Below, piece after piece: positions 39,505 through 46,719 of a stretch of 48,391 nucleotides of DNA. The notes below the pieces were generated by a model, which had not been told where the DNA came from, searched no databases, and worked only from the letters and a program-made list of their open reading frames with translations. How positions within the stretch are numbered: position 1 is the first letter of the stretch; the number at the start of each line of letters is the position of its first letter. Both the position numbers and the translations under genes were made by a program. The stretch lies in assembly GCA_024693135.1 (NCBI GenBank), contig JAILLN010000066.1, forward strand, positions 1-48,391, written 5' to 3'. The stretch is from Lachnospiraceae bacterium (lineage in GTDB: Bacteria; Bacillota; Clostridia; Lachnospirales; Lachnospiraceae).

Positions 39505-41784
39505 ATGAAGCTGAACATTTATACAGCCGACTGCGTCGGCAATAAAAAGAACTGCCTCTACCCCAACAGGGCGGAGGCAACGAGTGCGGAGGAGCTGGCG
39601 GAAGCCCTGGCATATGACCACACCTGCGGACAGTTCAAGGGGAATTACCGCAGCACCGCCAATTTCGAAGGCTCGGATCTGATCGTGATGGATTTTGACA
39701 ATGACGGGTCTGACGATCCGGCGGACTGGCATACGCTGCAGGGTGTGGCGGATGAGATGCGGGACATCTCGGTCGCGGTCGCGCCCAGCCGGCACAACAT
39801 GATCCCCAAGGACGGGAGGGATCCCAGGCCGAAAGGCCACGCATACTTTCCTATAGAATACACGGACGACCCGGAAAAGTATGCGGCCATCAAAAGGGGG
39901 ATCCAGAAGAAGTTCCCGTTCTTTGATGACAACGCCATGGATGCGGCAAGGTTCATCTACGGGGCGGACGTTGACCCGGCTGACATCATCTGGCAGGAAG
40001 GCTGGATGAACATCGACGAGGATGTGGAGCCCGACTATGGCGAAGATGAGGAACAGCCGGACACGAAGGGCGTCATCCCTAACGGGAGCCGCAACAAGAC
40101 GCTGTCCAGATTCGCGGGCAGGATCTTAAAGAAGCTCGGGGAGTGCGATAAGGCACATGAGGTGTTCCTGCAGGAGGCTGAAAAGTGCGAGACTCCCCTG
40201 CCGGATGATGAGCTTAAGACCATCTGGTATTCGGCGCTCAGGTTTTACCGCAACAAGGTGAGCCGGCAGGACGGATACGTCCCGCCCGACCAGTACAACA
40301 ACGACTTCGCCGGAGAGCCCGGGTCCATGAAGCCCGACGACTTCTCGGATATCGGCGAGGCGAAGGTGCTGGTAAAGGAGTACGGGGGCGAGCTGAAATA
40401 TGCGGACGCCACGGACTATCTCCGCTATGACGGGGACTGCTGGAGGGAGGACAGGCAGATGGCGGTGGGAGCCGCGGAGGAGTTCCTCGACCTGCAGCTT
40501 GCGGATGCGGAGATGGCGGCGGAGTCGGCAAAGGAGGCGCTCCTGTCAGCCGGGGTCAGCCGGGATGCGGTATCGGCGGGAGGCAGGAAGCTTGAAAAGG
40601 AGATCACGAAAGACCTGGCCGTGCCCTACTTCAGATACCTCGGCAGCCTTGCATACCTGGCATTCGTCAGGAAGCGCAGGGACTACAAATACATCGTATC
40701 CATGATGAATGCGGCAAAGCCGATGGTGCTTTTAAGCGTGAACGACCTTGACAGGGATGGGAACCTCCTGAATACGCCGGAGGGGACATACGACCTGTCG
40801 GAGGGGACGGCGGGGCTGCGGCCCCACAGCCCGGATGACTACATCACGAAGATCACGGAGTGCTCCGTGTCGGATGACGGAATGGACATCTGGCTTGCGG
40901 CGCTGGACCTGTTCTTCTGCGGCGATCAGGAACTGATCAGTTACGTGCAGGAGGAGGTCGGGACGGCCGCGGTCGGAAAGGTATACCAGGAGCACCTCAT
41001 CATGGCATACGGCGACGGGGCAAACGGCAAGTCGACCTTCTGGAACGCGCTGTTCCGGGTGCTGGGAAACTATGCCGGCAAGATGAGCGCCGAGGCGCTC
41101 ACCATGAACTGCAAGAGGAACGTGAAGCCCGAGATGGCGGAGCTTAAGGGCAAGAGGCTCATCATTGCATCGGAGATGGAGGAAGGCATGAGGCTTAATA
41201 CGGCCGTGGTGAAGCAGCTTTGCAGCACGGACGAGATTTTTGCGGAAAAGAAGTACAAGGCGCCGTTCTACTTCGTGCCGTCGCATACCCTGGTGCTGTA
41301 TACGAACCACCTCCCCAGGATCGGGGCGAACGATGACGGCATCTGGCGCAGGCTGGTGGTGATCCCCTTCAATGCGAAGATCACAGGTTCATCCGACATC
41401 AAGAACTATGCGGATTACCTGGTAGAGAACGCAGGCGGGGCGATCCTTAGGTGGATCATCGAGGGCGCACAGAAGGCTATACAGAAGGAGTTCAAGCTGT
41501 CCACTCCTCAGTGCGTACAGGACGCGGTTGCCGCATACCGCGAGGACAACGACTGGTTCGGACACTTCATCGCGGAGTGCTGTGACGAAGACCCTGCGGC
41601 ATCGGAGCGCTCGGGGGAGCTTTATCAGCAGTACAGGGCTTACTGCCAGGCAAGCGGCGAGTACACCCGCTCCACGACGGACTTCTATGCGGCTATCGAC
41701 AAGGCCGGCTACCGCAGGCACAAGACCAATAAGGGCAGCATGATCGACGGACTCAGGCTGAAGGCCGGATCGGACTTCGTGTGA
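39505..41784 (+). CDS. Phage primase-helicase (D5/P4 type)
   Basis: A 759-aa replication protein. The N-terminal third looks like an archaeo-eukaryotic primase-polymerase domain (VMDFDNDGSDD, HAYFPIEYTDDP, AARFIYGADVDPAD). The middle contains the D5 N-type region (LLNTPEGTYDLSEG). The C-terminal part is an SF3-type helicase with Walker A GDGANGKSTFWNAL, Walker B-like region KRLIIASEMEE and TNHLPRIGANDDGIWRR. It primes and unwinds phage DNA. The ATG at 39505 has GGCGGAGG 6 nt upstream, and the TTG at 39499 overlaps that site. A repeat-rich noncoding stretch follows, a possible origin. Confidence 0.9.
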   Translation: MKLNIYTADCVGNKKNCLYPNRAEATSAEELAEALAYDHTCGQFKGNYRSTANFEGSDLIVMDFDNDGSDDPADWHTLQGVADEMRDISVAVAPSRHNMIPKDGRDPRPKGHAYFPIEYTDDPEKYAAIKRGIQKKFPFFDDNAMDAARFIYGADVDPADIIWQEGWMNIDEDVEPDYGEDEEQPDTKGVIPNGSRNKTLSRFAGRILKKLGECDKAHEVFLQEAEKCETPLPDDELKTIWYSALRFYRNKVSRQDGYVPPDQYNNDFAGEPGSMKPDDFSDIGEAKVLVKEYGGELKYADATDYLRYDGDCWREDRQMAVGAAEEFLDLQLADAEMAAESAKEALLSAGVSRDAVSAGGRKLEKEITKDLAVPYFRYLGSLAYLAFVRKRRDYKYIVSMMNAAKPMVLLSVNDLDRDGNLLNTPEGTYDLSEGTAGLRPHSPDDYITKITECSVSDDGMDIWLAALDLFFCGDQELISYVQEEVGTAAVGKVYQEHLIMAYGDGANGKSTFWNALFRVLGNYAGKMSAEALTMNCKRNVKPEMAELKGKRLIIASEMEEGMRLNTAVVKQLCSTDEIFAEKKYKAPFYFVPSHTLVLYTNHLPRIGANDDGIWRRLVVIPFNAKITGSSDIKNYADYLVENAGGAILRWIIEGAQKAIQKEFKLSTPQCVQDAVAAYREDNDWFGHFIAECCDEDPAASERSGELYQQYRAYCQASGEYTRSTTDFYAAIDKAGYRRHKTNKGSMIDGLRLKAGSDFV

Positions 41785-41960
41785 ATGTCGTGAAGGCTGT
41801 TTCATAAAAAGTTTAAGTTACTCCTGTGAATATCGTGCAGGTCATATGCAAAGGCAGCTTTTTGGTTGTGCAGACTGTGAAGGTCACAGGAGTAACTTTT
41901 TTCAAAATCAGGAATGCAGTATTTTCAAGGGTTGTGCATATCGTGGACTTCATTCCTAAA
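41785..41960. repeat. Iteron-like repeats and 15-bp inverted repeat
   Basis: Four related units, ATGTCGTGAAGGCT (41785), ATATCGTGCAGGTC (41830), ACTGTGAAGGTC (41874) and ATATCGTGGACTTC (41938), plus GGTTGTGCA twice (41864, 41930). AAGTTACTCCTGTGA (41815-41829) is perfectly complementary to 41884-41898 across 54 nt, with six T following on plus. Placed directly after the primase-helicase, it may be the phage origin, a terminator with a large loop or an RNA. Up to the VRR-NUC gene at 42060 no coding frame is supported. Confidence 0.5.
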
Positions 41961-42059
41961 AATTACCTATAAGAAAAAAACCAATAAAAAACCCATATAG
42001 AAGAGTTTACGGGAAGAAGTTCACAACATGCACTTTTTAGTGATTGATGGGGGACGGCG

Positions 42060-42359
42060 GTGACCGAGAAAGAGATAGAACGGAAACTGGTAAGCGAAGT
42101 GAAAAAGAGGGGCGGCCTGTGCCTTAAGTGGGCGTGCCCTTCGTTTGACGGGGTGCCCGACAGGATAGTTTTATTGCCGGGAAGAAAGATAGGCTTTGTG
42201 GAGCTTAAGGCTCCCGGGAAGAAGCCGAGGCCCTTACAGGCATCAAGGCACAGGCTGTTTGCCCGTCTGGGATTTGCCGTTTTTGTGATAGACTCCCCGG
42301 ATCAGATCGCCCCCGCGGTTGATGAAATAGGAGGGACAAAAAATGCTGACAATAGATGA
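42060..42359 (+). CDS. VRR-NUC domain nuclease
   Basis: A 99-aa stand-alone VRR-NUC protein, a PD-(D/E)XK nuclease found in phages next to SNF2-like helicases. Motifs are visible: E at the start helix (TEKEIERKLVSEVKKRGGL), the catalytic GVPDRIVLLPGRKIGFVELK with D and ExK, and QxxxR (QASRHRLFARLGF). It is thought to resolve branched DNA in replication or recombination. The start is GTG at 42060 after GGGGGACGGCG. It overlaps the helicase by 17 nt. Confidence 0.9.
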   Translation: MTEKEIERKLVSEVKKRGGLCLKWACPSFDGVPDRIVLLPGRKIGFVELKAPGKKPRPLQASRHRLFARLGFAVFVIDSPDQIAPAVDEIGGTKNADNR

Positions 42360-43704
42360 CCTTCATGACTACCAGAGGCTCTGCGTGGCAAGGCTTGTCG
42401 AAAACCCGCTCTTCCTGCTCCTGCTGTCATGCGGGCTGGGGAAGACCGTGATCGTGCTGACCGCGCTGAACATCCTGATGTATGAGCGGTTCGAGATAAG
42501 CCGGGTGATCGTATTCTGCCCGATCCGGGTAGCCGCGGTCTGGAAAAGCGAGGCCGAAAGCTGGTCGCACCTGGGAGGCCTCCGGGTATCGGTGGCGATC
42601 GGGACTGCCAGGGAGCGGACGGAGGCACTTAAGAAGGATGCGGATATCTATGTGCTGAATTATGAGAACACCCCGTGGCTTGTTGAAAAGTCAGGTCTGC
42701 CTTTCGATTATGACGTGTGTGTTCTTGACGAGATCAGCCGCATGAAGAACTGGAATGCGAAGAGGGTACGTTCGTTTATGAAGGTGAGGCCATTCTTAAA
42801 AAGGGTGATAGGACTTACGGCTACCCCTACCAGCAACGGACTCATGGATCTTTTCAGTATCGTCCGATGCGTGGATATGGGTGTCAGGCTGGGCAGGCGG
42901 ATAGGCAGCTATCGCTTGGATTTCTTTAAGCCTGACAAGATGAACGGACCCATCGTGTATTCCTATAAGCCTCTGCCGGGTGCGGAGGAGGAGATCTACC
43001 GAAGGATATCCGATATCGCCATATCCATGAAATCCACCGAGATGCTAAAAATGCCGGAGCTTATCAGCACGGAGTATAAGGTTCAGTTATCCGATGATGA
43101 GAGGGGTGTGTATGACGAGATGAAGAAGGATCTCATGATAAGCATCCCGGATAAGGAAGTCACATCTGCCAATGCCGCCGTATTGGTAAATAAGCTCGCC
43201 CAGATATCCAACGGGGCGATATATTCGGATTCCGGCGAGGTCATCGAGATACACAGCAAAAAGCTGGATGCCCTGGAGGACATCATCGAGGGCATGAACG
43301 GACAGCCCCTCCTCGTGGCGTATTGGTTCAAGCATGATCTTACGAGGATCGCGAAGAGGCTGGATGAGCTTGGCGTTACATACGAGAGGCTTAATTCCGA
43401 TCAGTCCATAGAGCGGTGGAACAGGCAGGAACTGACCGTGGGACTGGCACAGCCCCAATCGGTGGGTCACGGAGTCAACCTGCAGAAGGGCGGCAACACG
43501 ATCTGTTGGTTCGGACCCTGCTGGAGCTATGACCTTTATACCCAGATGACAGACCGCATCTTCAGACAGGGGCAGGAAGCCGGGACGGTCATCGTGCAAC
43601 ACATCATTACCGAGGATTCCATTGACGAAAGGATCATGAAGGCGCTGTCACAGAAGGAGATGACACAGGATGCTTTGATCGAAGCAGTAAAAGCTTCACT
43701 ATAA
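42343..43704 (+). CDS. Phage SNF2/DEAD-type helicase
   Basis: A 453-aa superfamily 2 ATPase with motif I SCGLGKTVIV (near 30), a DExx-type motif II LDEISRMKN, motif III GLTATPTSNG, and C-terminal motifs around VAYWFKHDLTRIAKRLDELG and MTDRIFRQGQEAGTV (motif VI). It probably remodels DNA or proteins with the VRR-NUC partner that overlaps its start. AGGAGGG precedes the ATG. Phage members of this group are short, lacking accessory domains, and this length is normal. Confidence 0.92.
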   Translation: MLTIDDLHDYQRLCVARLVENPLFLLLLSCGLGKTVIVLTALNILMYERFEISRVIVFCPIRVAAVWKSEAESWSHLGGLRVSVAIGTARERTEALKKDADIYVLNYENTPWLVEKSGLPFDYDVCVLDEISRMKNWNAKRVRSFMKVRPFLKRVIGLTATPTSNGLMDLFSIVRCVDMGVRLGRRIGSYRLDFFKPDKMNGPIVYSYKPLPGAEEEIYRRISDIAISMKSTEMLKMPELISTEYKVQLSDDERGVYDEMKKDLMISIPDKEVTSANAAVLVNKLAQISNGAIYSDSGEVIEIHSKKLDALEDIIEGMNGQPLLVAYWFKHDLTRIAKRLDELGVTYERLNSDQSIERWNRQELTVGLAQPQSVGHGVNLQKGGNTICWFGPCWSYDLYTQMTDRIFRQGQEAGTVIVQHIITEDSIDERIMKALSQKEMTQDALIEAVKASL

Positions 43705-43737
43705 AAACCGGAAATCCGTCCGTCTGGCATACATAGC
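43703..43737 (+). promoter_or_regulatory. Phage promoter motif, copy 4 (regulator operon)
   Basis: AAAAACCGGAAA (43703-43714, one mismatch to the other copies), exactly 15 nt, TACATAGC (43730-43737), then CTTTGAAAGGAGG and the start of the 73-aa gene. It overlaps the helicase stop. Confidence 0.6.
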
Positions 43738-43758
43738 CTTTGAAAGGAGGATATGCAG

Positions 43759-43980
43759 ATGGACGGATATGAAAAACTGGCGAACTCGATCATCATCCGG
43801 GCGGCCAAGGATTACAGGGCGGCGCTTAAAAAGATCAGGAGGAATCCGGGAAACCGCGATGCGGCGGAAACAGCCGTGCAGTGCGAGGAGTTCTTTGATT
43901 CGCGGTGGTTTTCCGCCCTGACCACGGTCGACGGGGAGTGGCTGAAGGAGAAGCTCCGGAAGGAGGCGGCGGGAGCATGA
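43759..43980 (+). CDS. 73-aa phage protein
   Basis: A helical 73-aa protein, MDGYEKLANSIIIRAAKDYR onward, with FFDSRWFSALTTVDGEWL. It recurs in phages just before the DUF1492 regulator, with unknown function. AGGAGG (43745-43750) gives 8 nt to the ATG at 43759 and only 2 nt to the ATG at 43753, so 43759 is chosen. The stop overlaps the next ATG (ATGA). Confidence 0.7.
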   Translation: MDGYEKLANSIIIRAAKDYRAALKKIRRNPGNRDAAETAVQCEEFFDSRWFSALTTVDGEWLKEKLRKEAAGA

Positions 43981-44381
43981 CGGCAAAGGAATATTTAAAC
44001 CAGGCGTACCGGATAGACCAGAGGATAAACGCCAAGCTCGAACAGATACATGCCTTACGGGACATGCTGACAAAGACGGGCGCGGCCATTTCGGATATGC
44101 CGAAGAACCCGAACCGGGGAGAATCCCGGATGGAGAACAGGATGGCGAAGATCCTGGACATGGAAGCGCAGATCGATGACGATGTCGATATGCTTGTGTC
44201 CCTGAAAAAGGATATAATGGGCATCATCCGTGAGGTGGAGCCCGTCGACTGCCAGATGCTCCTGGAGCTCCGCTACCTGTGCTTCAAGACCTGGGAGGAA
44301 ATCGCCGACGAACTGAACTGCACGGTGCGGAATGTCCATAACCTTCACAGCAAGGCGCTGGGTCTTGTCAGGGTGCCGTGA
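43977..44381 (+). CDS. DUF1492, sigma-region-4-like late regulator
   Basis: A 134-aa protein. The N-terminus has coiled helices (QAYRIDQRINAKLEQIHALR, ISDMPKNPNRGESRMENRMA). The C-terminus is a sigma-70 region 4-like HTH (LLELRYLCFKTWEEIADELN, TVRNVHNLHSKALGLV). This architecture (DUF1492 or ArpU-like) is commonly placed just before the phage packaging genes and is thought to switch on late transcription. The ATG at 43977 overlaps the upstream stop, and GGAGG lies further up. The likely target is the repeat-bearing promoter at 44.9 kb. Confidence 0.85.
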   Translation: MTAKEYLNQAYRIDQRINAKLEQIHALRDMLTKTGAAISDMPKNPNRGESRMENRMAKILDMEAQIDDDVDMLVSLKKDIMGIIREVEPVDCQMLLELRYLCFKTWEEIADELNCTVRNVHNLHSKALGLVRVP

Positions 44382-44430
44382 CTTCCGCCTTTGTGGTAGA
44401 ATTGGAAAAAACGGAATCGGGGCGGCAGGG

Positions 44431-44880
44431 ATGAGAAAGACGGAGCGCGTGGAACTGACAAACATGTGCATGATCCAGGACGGCACGAGGGTGCTTGTTG
44501 AGGAGAAGATCGGGAAGTGGGCGGGAGGCATCACTTTTCCGGGAGGGCACATCGAGGAGAATGAGCCCATCGTGGACTCGGTCATCCGGGAGATGAAGGA
44601 GGAGACCGGGCTGACGATAGAGGCTCCGAGGCTCTGCGGAGTAAAGGACTGGTACAACGAGGACGGCTCCCGGTATGTGGTATTCCTGTTCAAGGCTGAC
44701 AGGTTCTCCGGGGATGTCGTATCATCTTCGGAGGGCAGGGTCTTCTGGATGGAGATAGAGGATATTTTGAAATCCAACTGGATCTGGCACATGGACGACC
44801 TTCTGAAGATCATGGTGAGGGGAGAATATTCCGAACTGTTCCTCGACATTGCCGAAGAGTGGAAGCCGATCCTGAAATAA
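44431..44880 (+). CDS. Nudix hydrolase (MutT-like)
   Basis: A 149-aa pyrophosphohydrolase with a complete Nudix box from G39 to G60: E45, R53, E54, E57, E58 and the final glycine are all in register. Beta-strands before (TNMCMIQDGTRVLVEEK) and after (VKDWYNEDGSRYVVFLFKAD) match MutT-like 8-oxo-dGTP or general NTP cleaning enzymes. The substrate is unknown. The ATG at 44431 follows GGCGGCAGGG. Inserted between the late regulator and the late promoter, it looks like phage cargo for nucleotide-pool sanitation. Confidence 0.9.
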   Translation: MRKTERVELTNMCMIQDGTRVLVEEKIGKWAGGITFPGGHIEENEPIVDSVIREMKEETGLTIEAPRLCGVKDWYNEDGSRYVVFLFKADRFSGDVVSSSEGRVFWMEIEDILKSNWIWHMDDLLKIMVRGEYSELFLDIAEEWKPILK

Positions 44881-44887
44881 AAAAAGT

Positions 44888-44933
44888 TTTCACATTATTT
44901 CACTATTTTTCACTATTGACCCTGTGTTATGAT
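44888..44933 (+). promoter_or_regulatory. Phage late promoter with triple 10-bp repeat
   Basis: TTTCACATTA, TTTCACTATT, TTTCACTATT run head to tail (44888-44917), one per DNA turn. They are followed 10 nt later by an extended -10, TGTTATGAT (-10 at 44928-44933). No good -35 exists, so activation by a protein bound to the repeats is likely. Confidence 0.6.
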
Positions 44934-44957
44934 AAAATCGGCGAGAGTGAAAGATGA

Positions 44958-44990
44958 GCCCCGGGGGAGCAATCCTGCGGGGCATTTTTA
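44958..44990 (+). terminator. Leader hairpin with T tract before the packaging genes
   Basis: GCCCCG (44958-44963) and CGGGGC (44978-44983) with a 14-nt loop, then ATTTTTATT. It lies between the late promoter and the HNH gene, so it would act as an early terminator needing read-through or antitermination. Confidence 0.6.
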
Positions 44991-45002
44991 TTGGGAGGCC
45001 AC

Positions 45003-45395
45003 ATGCCCTACAAACCGAAGAAGCCCTGTGCCTACCCCGGCTGTCCGCGCCTTACGGACGGACGGTACTGCGTGGAGCATGCCAAGGTGATGGCGGCACG
45101 GTACGAACGCTACGGGCGGGACAGGGACAGCAAGAAAATGTACGGCGCGGCATGGCAGGCCGTCCGCAGGCAGTACGCAGAGCTCCACCCCTTCTGCGAG
45201 GAGTGCTACAAGCGCGGCATCCTCACGCCGGTGGAGCACGTACACCACATTGTTCCCCTTCGAGAGGGAGGAACGAACGCCTTTGAAAACCTGTTGTCAT
45301 TGTGCCATTCCTGCCACTCTTCCCTGCATGCGAGGCGCGGAGATTCCTTCCGCAGCCTGCGCCGGCGGGGGGAGGGGGCGTCAGAATCCCCGTGA
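45003..45395 (+). CDS. HNH endonuclease
   Basis: A 130-aa phage HNH nuclease. A zinc-binding CAYPGCPRL...CVEH segment starts the protein. The HNH core has CEECYKRGILTPVEHVHHIV, the N in FENLLSLC and CHSCHSSLHARR. HNH proteins directly before small terminase genes are thought to assist DNA packaging in cohesive-end phages. GGGAGG gives about 6 nt to the ATG at 45003. An in-frame TTG at 44991 is less likely. The C-terminal tail is arginine-rich. Confidence 0.9.
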   Translation: MPYKPKKPCAYPGCPRLTDGRYCVEHAKVMAARYERYGRDRDSKKMYGAAWQAVRRQYAELHPFCEECYKRGILTPVEHVHHIVPLREGGTNAFENLLSLCHSCHSSLHARRGDSFRSLRRRGEGASESP

Positions 45396-45502
45396 ATCAA
45401 GCGCTCCGGGAACGTCGCCCTGCCCCCGCGCACAAAAAACGGGTTTTCAAACGGGGTATTGACTCCCTGTAGAAATCAAATAAATCAAAGGATATTTCAA
45501 GA

Positions 45503-45530
45503 GGCTGTGATTGAATTCACGGCCTTTTTT
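45503..45530 (+). terminator. Hairpin before the small terminase gene
   Basis: GGCTGTGA (45503-45510) and TCACGGCC (45517-45524, one wobble) with a 6-nt loop, then six T. Located 18 nt before the terminase start, it may lower expression or be read through. Confidence 0.55.
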
Positions 45531-45547
45531 GATGGGGAAAATCAAAC

Positions 45548-46078
45548 ATGGCAAAAGACGGTACGCGCCGGGGAGGCGCGAGGCCGGGGGCAGGCAGAAA
45601 GCCGAAGCCCCTGGCGGAAAAACTGAAGGAAGGACGCAGGGCGGAGGCCATGCTCCAGCCTGCCGAACTGGTGGGCGTGGACATGCCGCCCATCCGGGAG
45701 TACCTGACGGAGACACAGAGGGACGGCACGGAACTCTGTACGAAGGAGATCTACGAGGATACCTACAGGTGGCTCCGGTCGATGAAATGCGAGAACTTTG
45801 TCTCCCGTCAGCTGGTCGAGCAGTACGCCATGACGATGGCGCGGTGGATCCACTGCGAGCAGACCATCTCCCGGCTGGGCTATATCGCGAAGCACTGTAC
45901 AACCGGAGCCCCCATAGCAAGCCCTTATGTAAAGATGGCGATGGACTACAGCCGTCAGGGGGTGACCATCGGGAACGAGATACAGCAGATCGTGAAGGAG
46001 AACTGTCCGCAGGAAGTTGTGAGCAATCCGAACGATGACGTGATGGAACTCCTGCTTCGCACGAGAAAGGGGAATTAA
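45548..46078 (+). CDS. Phage terminase small subunit, P27 family
   Basis: A 176-aa DNA-packaging protein that recognises phage DNA and hands it to the large subunit. It shows the basic glycine-rich start MAKDGTRRGGARPGAGRKPK, the conserved MPPIREYLTETQRDG and KEIYEDTYRWLRS, and a helical core (VEQYAMTMARWIHCEQTISR). Length is normal for this family. The ribosome site (GGGGAAAATC) is weak. The stop TAATG overlaps the following homing-type gene by one base. The large terminase is expected beyond the window. Confidence 0.88.
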   Translation: MAKDGTRRGGARPGAGRKPKPLAEKLKEGRRAEAMLQPAELVGVDMPPIREYLTETQRDGTELCTKEIYEDTYRWLRSMKCENFVSRQLVEQYAMTMARWIHCEQTISRLGYIAKHCTTGAPIASPYVKMAMDYSRQGVTIGNEIQQIVKENCPQEVVSNPNDDVMELLLRTRKGN

Positions 46079-46719
46079 TGAAGGAAATCAAGATATCCCA
46101 AGGACATGTCGCACTCGTAGACGATGAGGATTACGAACGGCTTTCACAGTATTCTTGGCAATGGGATGAACATGGGGCTGGCTATGCTGGCAGACATATT
46201 CGTAGGAACGGGAAATGCGTACATATCATAATGCACAGGGAAATAATGAATGCGCCGGAAGGAGTCCAGATTGACCATATCAATGGAAACGGCCTTGATA
46301 ACAGGAAGTCTAATCTGAGATTTGCAAATGTACAGAAAAACTCGTTCAACAGGAAAAAGCCGGCTGTCAAATGTACCTCAGTTTTTAAAGGGGTTTTGCA
46401 AAGAAAGGGCGTGGATTATTGGCTTGCCCGGATCAAATACAATGACAAACACGTTGAACTGGGACGCTTCCGGACCCAGGAGGAAGCCGCCGCGGCATAC
46501 AATTTTGCATCAGAGATCTTCTTCGGAGAATACCGCAGGGAGAATGTTTCAGAGTTGATCCCGGATCTCTCGGATGAAATGAGGGAGATCATCTTCCAAA
46601 GGTGTGAAAAGAAAATCCGCACCGAAGCATGGATCATAAATACCAAAGGTTTTATCAAATACAGTCAGATATACGACTCTACCGATAAAGGTAGGGTTTT
46701 TTCATGGGAGGAAGGATGA
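46078..46719 (+). CDS. HNH homing endonuclease with AP2 domain
   Basis: A 213-aa protein of the free-standing phage HNH/AP2 homing type. An N-terminal zinc-less HNH region (VHIIMHREIMNAPEGVQIDH, then GNGLDNRKSNLRFA) precedes an AP2 DNA-binding domain (about 105-150, VFKGVLQRKGVDYWLARIKY and GRFRTQEEAAAAYN). It is AT-richer than the flanking terminase and methylase genes. Its last codons run through a terminator-like hairpin and the next gene's ribosome site, as expected if it invaded between two phage genes. Confidence 0.88.
   Translation: MKEIKISQGHVALVDDEDYERLSQYSWQWDEHGAGYAGRHIRRNGKCVHIIMHREIMNAPEGVQIDHINGNGLDNRKSNLRFANVQKNSFNRKKPAVKCTSVFKGVLQRKGVDYWLARIKYNDKHVELGRFRTQEEAAAAYNFASEIFFGEYRRENVSELIPDLSDEMREIIFQRCEKKIRTEAWIINTKGFIKYSQIYDSTDKGRVFSWEEG
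46677..46702 (+). terminator. Terminator-like hairpin inside the end of the homing endonuclease gene
   Basis: CTCTACC (46677-46683) pairs with GGTAGGG (46690-46696, one G-T), followed by six T, then the ribosome site for the methylase gene. It may be the original intergenic terminator of the phage. Confidence 0.6.
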
